A stretch of 64,000 nucleotides of DNA from Micromonosporaceae bacterium KJ-029. GTDB taxonomy: Bacteria > Actinomycetota > Actinomycetes > Mycobacteriales > Micromonosporaceae. Location of the stretch: positions 124,001 to 188,000 of the forward strand of contig BIFP01000035.1 in NCBI GenBank assembly GCA_005402585.1, given 5' to 3'. Position 1 is the first letter of the stretch. Each line of letters begins with the position of its first letter. The position numbers and the translations under genes were made by a program. The notes beneath the pieces were generated by a model. The model worked only from the letters and a program-made list of their open reading frames with translations, was not told the origin of the DNA and ran no database searches. Shown piece after piece: positions 42,074-50,981 of this stretch.

Positions 42074-42699
42074 GACAGTCTCGGCGTGAGGTAGAGGGAG
42101 AACACGATGGCGGCCCACACCACGTCGACGAAGTGCCAGTAGATCGCGACGTTACGGACCCGGTCGTGGCGGTGGGCGCCGAAGCTGCCGCCTCGCAGCG
42201 AGGCGACGAGCAGCCAACTGATCATCGTCAGGCCGACGAAGACGTGGAACCCGTGGAAGCCGGTGATGACGTAGAACAGGGAGCCGTAGGCATTGGTGGT
42301 CATGGTGAACTCGCGCAACGTCTCGGCGTACTCGGTGGCCACGAGTACCAGGAAGGTCACGCCGAGCACCAGGGTCGCCGCCAGGCCCGTACGCAGCCGC
42401 CAGCGTTGGCCACGGCGGATGCCGCGTTCGGCCCACACGACGGGGATGCTGCTGGGCAGCAGTACCGCGGTCATCATCAGCGGACGCAGCAGGGCCGGCT
42501 TGGCGATCCCGTCCGGCGGCCACGGACCACCGTGCTGGAACCGCAGATAGAAGTAGCTGCCGATCAGGCAGGCGAAGAGGGTCGCCTCGGTGGCGACGAA
42601 CATCACCATGCCCCACCAGCCCAACGACCGGCCGGCGGGCAGTTCGGTGGTCAGCGCCTCGGTGCTGGTGGCCGCCGCGATGCCGTCCCGCGTACTCAT
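42070..42699 (-). CDS. ctaE: Cytochrome c oxidase subunit III
   Basis: The 209-residue subunit has five membrane helices and family blocks MFVATEATLFACLIGSYFYL and FHGFHVFVGL, plus the Trp-His of YWHFVDVVW. It lacks the two first helices of longer subunit III proteins, as usual for actinobacteria. The start overlaps the stop of the 84-nt mini-ORF A by 4 bp. Confidence 0.95.
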   Translation of the reverse strand: MSTRDGIAAATSTEALTTELPAGRSLGWWGMVMFVATEATLFACLIGSYFYLRFQHGGPWPPDGIAKPALLRPLMMTAVLLPSSIPVVWAERGIRRGQRWRLRTGLAATLVLGVTFLVLVATEYAETLREFTMTTNAYGSLFYVITGFHGFHVFVGLTMISWLLVASLRGGSFGAHRHDRVRNVAIYWHFVDVVWAAIVFSLYLTPRLS

Positions 42700-42779
42700 G
42701 CCGTCACCTCGCTCCGCTCGGCGCCGGCCTGAGGCTCCACCACACCGTGTCGATGATTCGCTCGCTGCCGCTCGCTCAT
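42696..42779 (-). repeat. 84-nt mini-ORF repeat A between ctaD and ctaE
   Basis: A 27-codon frame starting MSERQRANHRH and ending ERSEVTA, ATG 4 nt beyond the ctaD stop, TGA overlapping the ctaE ATG. It is exactly as long as the mini-ORF B at 40327-40410, and its ends match it. The middle has diverged, which argues for repeat ends rather than a conserved protein. Confidence 0.6.
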
Positions 42780-42783
42780 GCCG

Positions 42784-44709
42784 TCACCTCACCCCGAGTT
42801 CCTGTTCGGGCCGGCGGGTCGGCCACAGCCAGACGGCGATGGTGGCGGCCACCACGAGGCCCGCCACGATCGCCACCGGGTACCAGCCGAAGAGCATGCT
42901 CGTGAAGAACACCAGCATGGCCAGGGCGAGCAGCAGCGGTTGCAGGGACGACTCGGGCATGTCCACCGTCCGTTCCCGCCGGCCGTCCAGTTCGCTGGTC
43001 GCCAGCGTCCGCCGCCCGTCGGCCATGATCCGGTCATCGGTCGCGCCTTCGGTCATCGACGTGCGACTGGTCTCGTCCCAAGTGGGATGGAGGCTGTGCA
43101 CCTGCGGCAGGACCGGGAAGTTGTACGGCTTCGGCGGGGAGTCGGTGGACCACTCCAGGGTGTCGCCACCCCACGGATCTGGTGGCGCCGGCCGACCCCG
43201 TCGTACCGCGTGCACCACGCCGATCAGGACGAGCAGCAACCCGATCGCGAGCACGTAGGATCCGGCGGTGGCGACCAGGTTCCAGCCGGCCCAACCGGGC
43301 TCGTTCGGATACGTGTACACCCGCCTGGGCATGCCGAACAGGCCGTACAGGTGCATCGGGAAGAACGTCACGTGCATGCCGGTGAAGAACAGCCAGAACG
43401 CCCAGCGGCCGAGCCCCTCGTGGTACATCCGGCCAGTGATCTTCGGAAGCCAGTAGTAGATGGCGGCGAGGATCGGGAACACCGCCCCACCGATGAGCAC
43501 GTAGTGGAAGTGGGCCACCACGAAGTACGAGTCGGTGACCTGCTGGTCGAAGGCGGTCAGCGCGAACATGGTGCCGGTGAAGCCGCCGAGCACGAAGGTC
43601 ACGATGAAACCGATCACGAACAGCAACGGCACCTTGAGCACCAGACGGCCGAGCAGCATGGTGGCCAGCCAGGCGAAGATCTGGATCCCGGACGGGATGG
43701 TGATGATCGTGCTGGCCGCGCTGAAGAATCCGTAGGACAGTTGCGGTAGTCCGGTGGCGAACATGTGGTGCACCCAGACCCCGAACGAGATGATCGCGAT
43801 CGAGGCCATGGCGAAGACGACCAGCGCGTAGCCGACCACGCCCCGCCGGGTGAACGCGGGCAGCACCGCGGAGACGATGCCCAGTGCCGGCATCACGATG
43901 ATGTAGACATCGGGGTGGCCGAAGATCCAGAACAGGTGCTGCCACAGCAGGGCGTTGCCGCCGTGTGCGGGGTCGAAGAAGTGGGTGCCGAACCGCCGGT
44001 CGAGGAAGAGCAGGGCGTTGTCGGCGTTCAGCGCGGGCAGCGCGAAGATCACCATGAAGGCGGTGGCGACGATCGCCCAGACGAACAGTGGCACCCGGTT
44101 CAGCGACATGCCGGGGGCACGCAGCTTGAGCGCGGTGACGATGAAGTTGATCGACCCGGCGGTGGTGGCGATGCCGAGGAAGAGCAGGCCCAGACTGTAG
44201 ACGTCCATGTGCAGGCCGGGAGTGTTTCCTTCGTCGGTGAGTGGCACGTAGGCGAACCAGCCGGCGTTCGGGGCGGCGCCGAAGGGCAGGCTGGCCCACA
44301 TGAACAGCCCGGCGAACAGGAAGACCCAGTAGCCGAAGGCGTTGAGTTTGGGAAAGGCCATGTCCCGCGCCCCGATCATCAGCGGGACCAGGAAGTTGCC
44401 GAAGCCAAAGAGCATCGGAGTGGCGAACAGGAAGATCATCGCCGTGCCGTGCATGGTGAAGAGCTGGTTGTACTCCTGCGGGGAGAGCAGCCGCGACTCC
44501 GGTCGGGCCAGTTGGGTCCGCATCGCCAGCGCGCTCAGCCCGGCGAGGACGAAGAACAGCGACGCGGTGACCAGGTAGCGCCGCCCGATCCGCTTGTGGT
44601 CGACGGTGCTGAACCACGAACGCAGCGACGGGCGTTCCCCCCAGCCTTCCTCCAGCCGGGCGAGATCCTCCCGGCTGGCGCCGGGCGTCGGTGCGGCGGT
44701 CGTGGACAC
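42784..44709 (-). CDS. ctaD: Cytochrome c oxidase subunit I with C-terminal membrane extension
   Basis: The 641-residue subunit holds haem a, haem a3 and CuB. The Tyr-His crosslink site is FGHPDVYIIVMPALGI near residue 265, followed by the paired histidines in VHHMFATG. Helices 1-12 span about 40-530. The last 70 residues add two more helices (SLQPLLLALAMLVFF and YPVAIVAGLVVAATIAVW). These probably stand for a fused subunit IV (CtaF), since no separate ctaF gene is seen in the operon. The start is a GTG with GGGAGG 7 nt upstream. Confidence 0.95.
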   Translation of the reverse strand: MSTTAAPTPGASREDLARLEEGWGERPSLRSWFSTVDHKRIGRRYLVTASLFFVLAGLSALAMRTQLARPESRLLSPQEYNQLFTMHGTAMIFLFATPMLFGFGNFLVPLMIGARDMAFPKLNAFGYWVFLFAGLFMWASLPFGAAPNAGWFAYVPLTDEGNTPGLHMDVYSLGLLFLGIATTAGSINFIVTALKLRAPGMSLNRVPLFVWAIVATAFMVIFALPALNADNALLFLDRRFGTHFFDPAHGGNALLWQHLFWIFGHPDVYIIVMPALGIVSAVLPAFTRRGVVGYALVVFAMASIAIISFGVWVHHMFATGLPQLSYGFFSAASTIITIPSGIQIFAWLATMLLGRLVLKVPLLFVIGFIVTFVLGGFTGTMFALTAFDQQVTDSYFVVAHFHYVLIGGAVFPILAAIYYWLPKITGRMYHEGLGRWAFWLFFTGMHVTFFPMHLYGLFGMPRRVYTYPNEPGWAGWNLVATAGSYVLAIGLLLVLIGVVHAVRRGRPAPPDPWGGDTLEWSTDSPPKPYNFPVLPQVHSLHPTWDETSRTSMTEGATDDRIMADGRRTLATSELDGRRERTVDMPESSLQPLLLALAMLVFFTSMLFGWYPVAIVAGLVVAATIAVWLWPTRRPEQELGVR

Positions 44710-44727
44710 GGGTCTGCCTCCCTTCGG

Positions 44728-45759
44728 TCACTTCAGCGACTGCAGGTACGCGATGAGATCGGGCAGCTGCCCCGCGGCGACCTGCTGGGGCGGCATGTAG
44801 TTGCCCGGCTTGACGGTCTGCGAGTTGGCGATCCACCCACCGAGGTGGCCGCCGTCGTTCGGTACCGCACCGGCGCCGATGCTCCAGCGCGATCCGACGT
44901 CGGAGAGGTCGGGGCCGATCCGACCGTTCGCGCCGGTACCCCGGACGGCGTGGCAGCCCGCGCAGCTGCTCTGCACGAATGTCTGCTGACCGCGCCGCTG
45001 GGCGTCGGTCTGCGGCTGCTTGGCCGGTTCGCCGAGTCGGGCCAGCCAGGCGTCGAAGTCATGGCGCGGCTCGGCGACGACCAGGAACGCCATGTGCGCG
45101 TGCTGGGTGCCGCAGTACTCGGCGCACTGGCCCCGGTAGCTGCCGGCGCGCTCGGCGTGCAGCCACGTCTCGCGTACCTCGCCGGCGATCAGGTCGGTCT
45201 TGGGCATGAGCTGCGGCACCCAGAAGCTGTGCAGCACGTCGGCGGTGCGCAACCGGACCCGCACCTTCTCCCCCACCGGGATGTGCAGTTCGTTGGCGGT
45301 GGCCCCGTCGACGCCCTGCACCCGTACCTCCCACCACCACTTGTGCCCGGTGACCTCGATGGTGGGTGCTTCCGGTCCGGGGCCGTCGCCCAGCGCCGCG
45401 AGGTCACGCAGCCCGACCGCGTAGATCACCACCAGGATCACCAGCGGGATCCCGGCGCCGGCCACGATCACGAAGCGCAGCGGCTGGCCGTGCCGTACCC
45501 GCACCCGCTGCTTCCGGCGGAACACCAGAGCCCAGGTCAGCAGCACCATGACCTCGGCGAACACCGCCATCGAGATCCAGAACAGCAGCCACCACAGGTT
45601 GGCGACCCGGGCCGCGCCGGTTCCGGCCGGGTCCAGCGCAGACGGACCGCCTCCGGCGCAGCCGGCGAGAGCCAGGCCGATGCCCAGCGCCACCACGGGC
45701 AGGCCGAGCCGTCGGCGGCGCGCGCCGGAGCTTCGCGTCCAACCCCATGTCGTTTCCAC
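44728..45759 (-). CDS. ctaC: Cytochrome c oxidase subunit II with fused cytochrome c (caa3 type)
   Basis: The 343-residue subunit has a lipoprotein-like N-terminus (ALAGCAGG), two membrane helices, a cupredoxin domain with the CuA ligands in CAEYCGTQHAHM (about 205-216) and a C-terminal cytochrome c with CAGCH. The fused cytochrome makes this a caa3 oxidase, unlike the housekeeping aa3 CtaC of actinobacteria. It is the first gene of the operon and divergent from the ccm genes. Confidence 0.95.
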   Translation of the reverse strand: METTWGWTRSSGARRRRLGLPVVALGIGLALAGCAGGGPSALDPAGTGAARVANLWWLLFWISMAVFAEVMVLLTWALVFRRKQRVRVRHGQPLRFVIVAGAGIPLVILVVIYAVGLRDLAALGDGPGPEAPTIEVTGHKWWWEVRVQGVDGATANELHIPVGEKVRVRLRTADVLHSFWVPQLMPKTDLIAGEVRETWLHAERAGSYRGQCAEYCGTQHAHMAFLVVAEPRHDFDAWLARLGEPAKQPQTDAQRRGQQTFVQSSCAGCHAVRGTGANGRIGPDLSDVGSRWSIGAGAVPNDGGHLGGWIANSQTVKPGNYMPPQQVAAGQLPDLIAYLQSLK

Positions 45760-45894
45760 CGGTACCGACCCCCGTCAAGCCTGGTCCATATTCCCCTATT
45801 TGCGCGGATGTGCCGGCTGGTTCGGTTTATTTGGGTTTAAGGTCTGGTGTCAGGAATCAGCGGGGCAAGCGCCGACGGCGCGGACAGGAAGACC
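45760..45894. promoter_or_regulatory. Divergent promoter region of the respiratory and ccm operons
   Basis: A 135-bp gap with an AT-rich centre (GGTTTATTTGGGTTTAAGG around 45825-45843) between ctaC and ccmC. It must hold the promoters of both operons, so shared regulation is likely. No clear operator is seen. Confidence 0.5.
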
Positions 45895-46680
45895 ATGCGA
45901 ACCTCCACCGTGGACCTGACCGCGGCCACTCCTCGCGGCGCCGCCGCCCGGCGGACGGCCGCCTGGACCGCCGGCGGACTCGCGGTCGGCGCCGCCCTCG
46001 CCGGCGGGCTCCTGGCCCCGGCCGACGCGGCACAGGGCCAGGCTCAACGCCTCATGTACCTGCACGTGCCCGCCGCCTGGGTGGCGTACCTGGCGTTCGC
46101 CATCGTGCTGCTCGCCAGCGGCGCCTACCTGATCGGCGGTGACCTGCGCTGGGACCGGCTCGCCCGAGCGGCCGCCGAGATCGGCGTCGCGCTCACCGCG
46201 CTCACCATCGCCACCGGGGCGATCTGGGGCCAGCTCGTCTGGGGCACCTGGTGGGCCTGGGATCCCCGCCTCGTCAGCACCGCGCTGCTGCTCCTGGCGT
46301 ACGCCGGCTACCTGGCCCTGCGCCGGATGCTGGCCGACCGGACCGGCGGACGCGACGGCGGCGACCGGGAGGTGGCCCGGCCGGCGGCCTTCGCCGGCAT
46401 CGCCGGTTTCCTGCTCGTCCCGGTGGTGCACCTCTCCGTCGTCTGGTGGCGCTCGCTGCACCAACAGGCCACCATCCTCGCGCCCGCACGCCCACCGATC
46501 GACTCGCGGATGGCGCTGGCGTTGCTGCTGGCCGTCGCCGCCGCCAGCGCCGGGGCGTTCTGCGTCCTGCTGCACCGGCTGATGCGGCTCGAACGACGGC
46601 TCGGCGCCATGCCCGAACGCACCGCGCCGAGCCCAGCCGGACGCGACCCCGCGCCGAACGTGCCGGCGCGGGTGCGATGA
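45895..46680 (+). CDS. ccmC: Haem exporter/transfer protein CcmC
   Basis: The 261-residue protein has about six helices and the WWD-type haem-handling motif WGTWWAWDPRLVS (about residues 115-127), with histidines in LHVPAAW and VVHLSVVWW. It is the first gene of the cytochrome c maturation operon. The ATG at 45895 follows GGACAGGAAGACC. It hands haem to CcmE. Confidence 0.9.
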   Translation: MRTSTVDLTAATPRGAAARRTAAWTAGGLAVGAALAGGLLAPADAAQGQAQRLMYLHVPAAWVAYLAFAIVLLASGAYLIGGDLRWDRLARAAAEIGVALTALTIATGAIWGQLVWGTWWAWDPRLVSTALLLLAYAGYLALRRMLADRTGGRDGGDREVARPAAFAGIAGFLLVPVVHLSVVWWRSLHQQATILAPARPPIDSRMALALLLAVAAASAGAFCVLLHRLMRLERRLGAMPERTAPSPAGRDPAPNVPARVR

Positions 46681-47087
46681 TCCGCCGGCCCGGGCGCCTC
46701 GCGCTGATCGCCGTCCTCACCGCCGCCGGTGGCCTCCTCGTCACCAGCGCGCTGAACGACACCCTCACCTATTACCGCACGCCCGACGAGGTGGCCGCCG
46801 ACCCGACTCTCGCGCGGGACCGGGTCCGCCTCAGCGGCAAGGTCGTACCCGGGTCGCTGCGGCGCGACGGCGAGGTGGCGGTCTTCCAACTGGCCGACGG
46901 CGGACACGAGGTCACCGTGCGGCAGCGCGGCATGCCACCGGACACGTTCCGGGAGGGCGAGGAGGCGGTGGTCGAGGGGCGGCTGGGCACCGACGGGGTG
47001 TTCCACGCCGACCACGTGGTCCTCCGGCACGGCAACGAGTACGGGCCGTCCTCCCCAGCCGCTCCGGAGCCGACCGATGCTCGGTGA
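46677..47087 (+). CDS. ccmE: Haem chaperone CcmE
   Basis: A 136-residue membrane-anchored protein with one N-terminal helix and an OB-fold domain (RVRLSGKVVPGS, FQLADGGHEVTV). The haem-binding His-x3-Tyr is HGNEY near residue 125, so this is the standard His type. It overlaps ccmC by 4 bp and ccmF by 11 bp. Confidence 0.9.
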   Translation: MIRRPGRLALIAVLTAAGGLLVTSALNDTLTYYRTPDEVAADPTLARDRVRLSGKVVPGSLRRDGEVAVFQLADGGHEVTVRQRGMPPDTFREGEEAVVEGRLGTDGVFHADHVVLRHGNEYGPSSPAAPEPTDAR

Positions 47088-48990
47088 CCTCGGCACCACG
47101 AGTCTCACCGCCGGCCTCGTCAGCGCGGTGCTCGCCGCACTGCTCTGGCTGCGGGTGGCGCTGCTCGGCGCGGCGGCCCGCCCGGCCCGCCTGGCCTCCG
47201 CCGCCACACTGCTCGCCGCCGCCGCCGCGTGCGCGCTGCTCGAGGCGGCCCTGCTGGGCCACGACTTCAGCGTCCGGTTCGTCGCCGAAAACGGCGGCCG
47301 GCACGTACCCGTCTACTACACGATCACCAGTCTCTGGTCCGCCATGGACGGATCGCTGCTGCTCTGGCTGCTGATCCTCTGCGGCTACGGCGCCCTGCTT
47401 GCGCGCCGCCGCACGCCCGATCGGCTGCGCGCGTACGCCATGGTGGTCGTCAGCGTGGCGACCACCCTGTTCTTCGCGCTGTCGGCCTTCGCCGCCGACC
47501 CGTTCCAGGCGGTCCACCCGGTACCGCTGGACGGGCCGGGCCCGAATCCGCTGCTCCAGCAACACCCCGCCATGGGGGTGCACCCGCCCCTGCTCTACGC
47601 CGGCTACCTCGGCATGGTGGTCCCGTTCGCCCTGGCGTTGGCGGCCCCACTGGCCGGGCCGGCGGGACGGGACTGGGTCCGGGCGGCGCGCCCGTGGGCC
47701 CTGATCGCCTGGGCCACCCTGACCGCGGGGATCGCCGTGGGAGCCTGGTGGTCGTACGCCGTCCTCGGCTGGGGCGGCTACTGGGCGTGGGACCCGGTGG
47801 AGAACGCCTCCCTGCTGCCGTGGCTGACCGCGACCGCCTTCCTCCACACCAGCATGGGCGGCGGTCGCAGCCGGGACCGGTGGAACACCGTCCTGGCCTG
47901 CGCCGGCTTCCTGCTGGTGCTGCTCGGCACCTTCCTCACCCGATCCGGCGCCGTGGCGAGCGTGCACGCCTTCACCGAGTCGCCGCTCGGTCCGCTCCTG
48001 CTCGGATTCGTGTTGCTGGCCGTCCTGGCGGCCACCGTGCTCACCGGCCGGAACCGGCCGGCCCCCGGACCTGGCCGGGCACCGCTGCTGTCCCGGCGTA
48101 CCGCGGTCCTGGTCAACGCCGTGCTGCTGGTCACCGTCGCGGCCGCGGTGCTGATCGGCACCGTGCTGCCGCTGCTGACCGAACCGCTCACCGGTACTCG
48201 GGCCAGCGTCGGCCCGGGCTACTACGAGCGCACCGCCGTCCCGCTGGCCGTGGTGTTACTGCTGCTGGCCGGAGTCACTCCCGCGCTGTGGGTGCGCGAC
48301 CGGGCCGCCGCGCTGCGCCGCCTCGCGCTGCCCGGGCTCGCGGCACTGGCGACGGTGGCGGCGGTCGGTCTCCTCAGCAGACCGGGGCCGGCGGCGCTCA
48401 CCGCGTTCGGCGCGGCGGCATTCGTCCTCACCGGCCTGCTCGCCGAGGTCGCCGCCCGACGCCGTCGGCCCGGTCGCGCCTGGGCGGCGATCCTGGCGCA
48501 CGCCGGCCTCGCCCTGGTCGCGGTCGGCGTCGCCGGGTCCTCCGCGTACGGGCAGGCCGACGAGCGGACCGTGCGAGTCGGTGAGACGCTGCGGGTGGCC
48601 GACGTGTCTGTACGGCTGGTGTCGGTGCACCGCGGCATCGACGAGGGCCGGATGGTGGTACGGGCCACGACGCAGCTGTCGGGGACCGGCACCACCAGGA
48701 CCGCCACCCCCACGCTGCGGTACGACCCGGCGCGGGACACCGCCGTCACCGTGCCGGCGATCAGCAGTGGACCGCACCGGGACGCCTACCTCACCCTCAT
48801 CGCCGTGGCCGCCGACGGGAGCAGCGCGACGCTACGGCTGGCGGTCAACCCGCTGGTCGGCCTGATCTGGGCCGGGGGCGCCCTGATCACCGTCGGGGGC
48901 CTGGCGGCACTGGCCGTCTCGGCCCGATCCGGGCGCCCACGGCGGCCCGATCCGGTCGACCGACGCGTACCGGCGGGGGTGGCGGCGTGA
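47077..48990 (+). CDS. ccmF: Cytochrome c haem lyase subunit CcmF
   Basis: A 637-residue membrane protein with about 14 helices and the WWD motif WGGYWAWDPVENASLLPW near residue 230. Conserved histidines sit in QQHPAMGVHPPLLYAGY and TAFLHTSM. It joins haem from CcmE to apocytochrome with CcmH. Start overlaps ccmE by 11 bp. Confidence 0.95.
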   Translation: MLGDLGTTSLTAGLVSAVLAALLWLRVALLGAAARPARLASAATLLAAAAACALLEAALLGHDFSVRFVAENGGRHVPVYYTITSLWSAMDGSLLLWLLILCGYGALLARRRTPDRLRAYAMVVVSVATTLFFALSAFAADPFQAVHPVPLDGPGPNPLLQQHPAMGVHPPLLYAGYLGMVVPFALALAAPLAGPAGRDWVRAARPWALIAWATLTAGIAVGAWWSYAVLGWGGYWAWDPVENASLLPWLTATAFLHTSMGGGRSRDRWNTVLACAGFLLVLLGTFLTRSGAVASVHAFTESPLGPLLLGFVLLAVLAATVLTGRNRPAPGPGRAPLLSRRTAVLVNAVLLVTVAAAVLIGTVLPLLTEPLTGTRASVGPGYYERTAVPLAVVLLLLAGVTPALWVRDRAAALRRLALPGLAALATVAAVGLLSRPGPAALTAFGAAAFVLTGLLAEVAARRRRPGRAWAAILAHAGLALVAVGVAGSSAYGQADERTVRVGETLRVADVSVRLVSVHRGIDEGRMVVRATTQLSGTGTTRTATPTLRYDPARDTAVTVPAISSGPHRDAYLTLIAVAADGSSATLRLAVNPLVGLIWAGGALITVGGLAALAVSARSGRPRRPDPVDRRVPAGVAA

Positions 48991-49532
48991 GCCCGGGTAC
49001 CCGCCGGTGGCGCCGGGTGTGGATCGTGGTTGCCGCCGTGCTGCTGCCGGGAGTCGGCCTGGGATTCGCCCTGTCGGCACCGGAGCCGCACGCGGGAGCC
49101 GAGCAGCGACCGCCGGTCGCCGCGCCCGCCCTCGCCGGTACCACCCTGTCCGGCGAGCGGTTCGACCTGGCCGACGTGCGGGGTCAGGTGGTGTTGGTCA
49201 ACGTCTTCGCCTCCTGGTGCGGGCCGTGCCGCGCGGAGTTGCCGCTCCTGGTCGAGGCGGGACGCCGCTGGTCGCCGGAGGGGCTGCGCGTGGTCGGGCT
49301 CAACCTGCGCGACGGTACGGAGGCGGTACGCGCGCTGCTGGACGAGGCCGGCGCCGGTGACCTCACGGTGCTGCCGGACCGCAACGGCACCCGCTCGATC
49401 GAGTGGGGCGTGCGGGGGGTACCGGAGACCTTCGTGGTGGACCGTGACGGGCGGATCGTCGCGCACCAGCCGGGCGTGGTGACCCAGCAGTGGCTACAGG
49501 ACCGGCTGGTGCCGCTGCTCGGGGCGACGTGA
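48987..49532 (+). CDS. ccmG: Thioredoxin-like cytochrome maturation protein CcmG
   Basis: A 181-residue membrane-anchored thioredoxin of the DsbE/TlpA type: active site FASWCGPCRAELP and cis-Pro loop GVPETFVVDRDG. It reduces the haem-site cysteines of apocytochrome c. GTG start overlaps ccmF by 4 bp; the stop overlaps ccmH by 4 bp. Confidence 0.95.
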   Translation: MSPGTRRWRRVWIVVAAVLLPGVGLGFALSAPEPHAGAEQRPPVAAPALAGTTLSGERFDLADVRGQVVLVNVFASWCGPCRAELPLLVEAGRRWSPEGLRVVGLNLRDGTEAVRALLDEAGAGDLTVLPDRNGTRSIEWGVRGVPETFVVDRDGRIVAHQPGVVTQQWLQDRLVPLLGAT

Positions 49533-50422
49533 ACGGGCGTCGTCGGCTGGTCATGTTGGCCGCCGTGGTGTTGCTGGCCCTGTCCGTCGCCGGGCTGGCC
49601 CGGTCGGTCGCGCCGGGGCCGACGGCCGACCCGACGCAGGCGGTGGCCACCGGGCTTCGCTGTCCGGCGTGCCAGGGCGAGTCGGTCGCCGACTCGAGCT
49701 CTCCGATCGCCGTCTCGATGCGGCAGGTGATCACCGACCAGCTGGCCGAGGGCCGCAGCCCGGAAGAGATCCGCCGCTGGTTCGTGCAGCGCTACGGCGA
49801 GGAGGTGCTGGCCCAGCCGCCACTGCGTGGCGCGTCGCTGCTGCTCTGGGTCGTACCCGCGGTGGTCCTGCTGGGTGTCGGCACGGCGGCGCTGCGGACC
49901 CTGCGCCCCCGGCGTCGGCCGGTGAGGTGGCGGCGGGGCGCCGTCGACGCGGCGCCCACCGGCGGACGGGGCCACCGGACCTGGTGGCTCGCCGCAGGTG
50001 GGCTCGTCGCCCTGGTGTCGGCGGTGGCCATCTCGGCAGGGCAGCTGGCGCGGCCGCTCGCCGACGCACCCGCCGCCGACCCCGCCACGGTCGCCGTGCA
50101 GCTGGCCCACGACCTGGAGGGGCAGCAGCGGTACGCGGCCGCTGCCGAGATGTACCGGGAGGCGCTGCGGGAGCGGCCCGACGACGGAGTCCGGTTACGC
50201 CTCGCCTTCGCCCTGCTGCGGGCCGGCGACGCCGCCGAGGCGGAGCGGACCGCGCGGGAGGTGCTCGATCGCGTCCCCGACTCGCCGGACGGTCTGCTCG
50301 TGGCCGGCCTGGCCCAGCGGCTCACCCGCCCTGAGGAGGCACCGGCGACCCTGCGTCGGTTCCTGTCGGTGGCGCCGAGCCACCCGGCCGGGCCGGAGGT
50401 GAGCCGACTGCTCGGGTCCTGA
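49529..50422 (+). CDS. ccmH: CcmH fused to a TPR (CcmI/NrfG-like) domain
   Basis: The 297-residue protein begins with a CcmH region: ATGLRCPACQGESVADSSS, containing the LRCxxCQ redox motif, then a transmembrane helix (about 108-128). A second helix (about 157-180) precedes a C-terminal tetratricopeptide domain (EMYREALRERPDDGVRLRLA onward). The fusion supplies the apocytochrome-binding function of CcmI. It is the last gene of the ccm operon. No ccmA, ccmB or ccmD is present in the window. Confidence 0.9.
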   Translation: MNGRRRLVMLAAVVLLALSVAGLARSVAPGPTADPTQAVATGLRCPACQGESVADSSSPIAVSMRQVITDQLAEGRSPEEIRRWFVQRYGEEVLAQPPLRGASLLLWVVPAVVLLGVGTAALRTLRPRRRPVRWRRGAVDAAPTGGRGHRTWWLAAGGLVALVSAVAISAGQLARPLADAPAADPATVAVQLAHDLEGQQRYAAAAEMYREALRERPDDGVRLRLAFALLRAGDAAEAERTAREVLDRVPDSPDGLLVAGLAQRLTRPEEAPATLRRFLSVAPSHPAGPEVSRLLGS

Positions 50423-50533
50423 CCACTGCGCCTCGTCCAACGTCCCCGGTTGGTTGCCGGAACTCAGTCGGTGTGGTGGCCCGCTCCCCCACCGGCGCGA
50501 TCTCGGGCTCCGAGGATGCCCCGGCGCGCGCCG

Positions 50534-50884
50534 TCAGCGGGGAGTGCGGCGCCGTCGGAGGAGGATCGCGATCGACACCGCCGCGCAGGCCGCCACGACG
50601 GCGAGCCGGGTGATGTCGACGGCGGGTACGAAGCGCGCGCTCCCTCGGGCGATGACGAACGCGCCGACGGGCCTGGACATCACGCCGTAACCGCCACCCA
50701 TGCCGAACGCCTTGCCGGTGGGCTCCGGTCCGGAGCCGCCGCCGCCTCCGCCGCCGTGCTGCACCTGGGCGACGGGGAGGACGACGACGCCGTCGTGGGT
50801 GACCGGCTCCCCGAACACCCGCTCAGGCGCGGGGTGGTCGACGAGCCGGTGGAGGATCCGGGACTGTTCCTCGTCATCGGGCAT
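50534..50884 (-). CDS. GerW-family sporulation protein (YtfJ-like)
   Basis: The 116-residue protein has the family block HDGVVVLPVAQVQHGG, a six-Gly run, GGGYGVMSRPVGAFVI and RFVPAVDITRL, then one C-terminal helix followed by RRRRTPR. GerW/YtfJ proteins are conserved in spore-forming bacteria and sporulating actinomycetes. Start is the ATG at 50884. Confidence 0.8.
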   Translation of the reverse strand: MPDDEEQSRILHRLVDHPAPERVFGEPVTHDGVVVLPVAQVQHGGGGGGGSGPEPTGKAFGMGGGYGVMSRPVGAFVIARGSARFVPAVDITRLAVVAACAAVSIAILLRRRRTPR

Positions 50885-50981
50885 GATCGGAGGATAGCCC
50901 GCGGCATCCGAAGTAGAGTCCGAGGCGAGGTTTCGAGCCTCCCGATGACTGCTGAACGCCGCGAACCTGCCGAGTGACGAG

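Noticed and set aside
40327..42779. The 84-nt mini-ORFs as conserved oxidase micro-subunits
   Set aside because: Their encoded centres differ and lack any hydrophobic helix; only the nucleotide ends match, so a repeat element is more likely.
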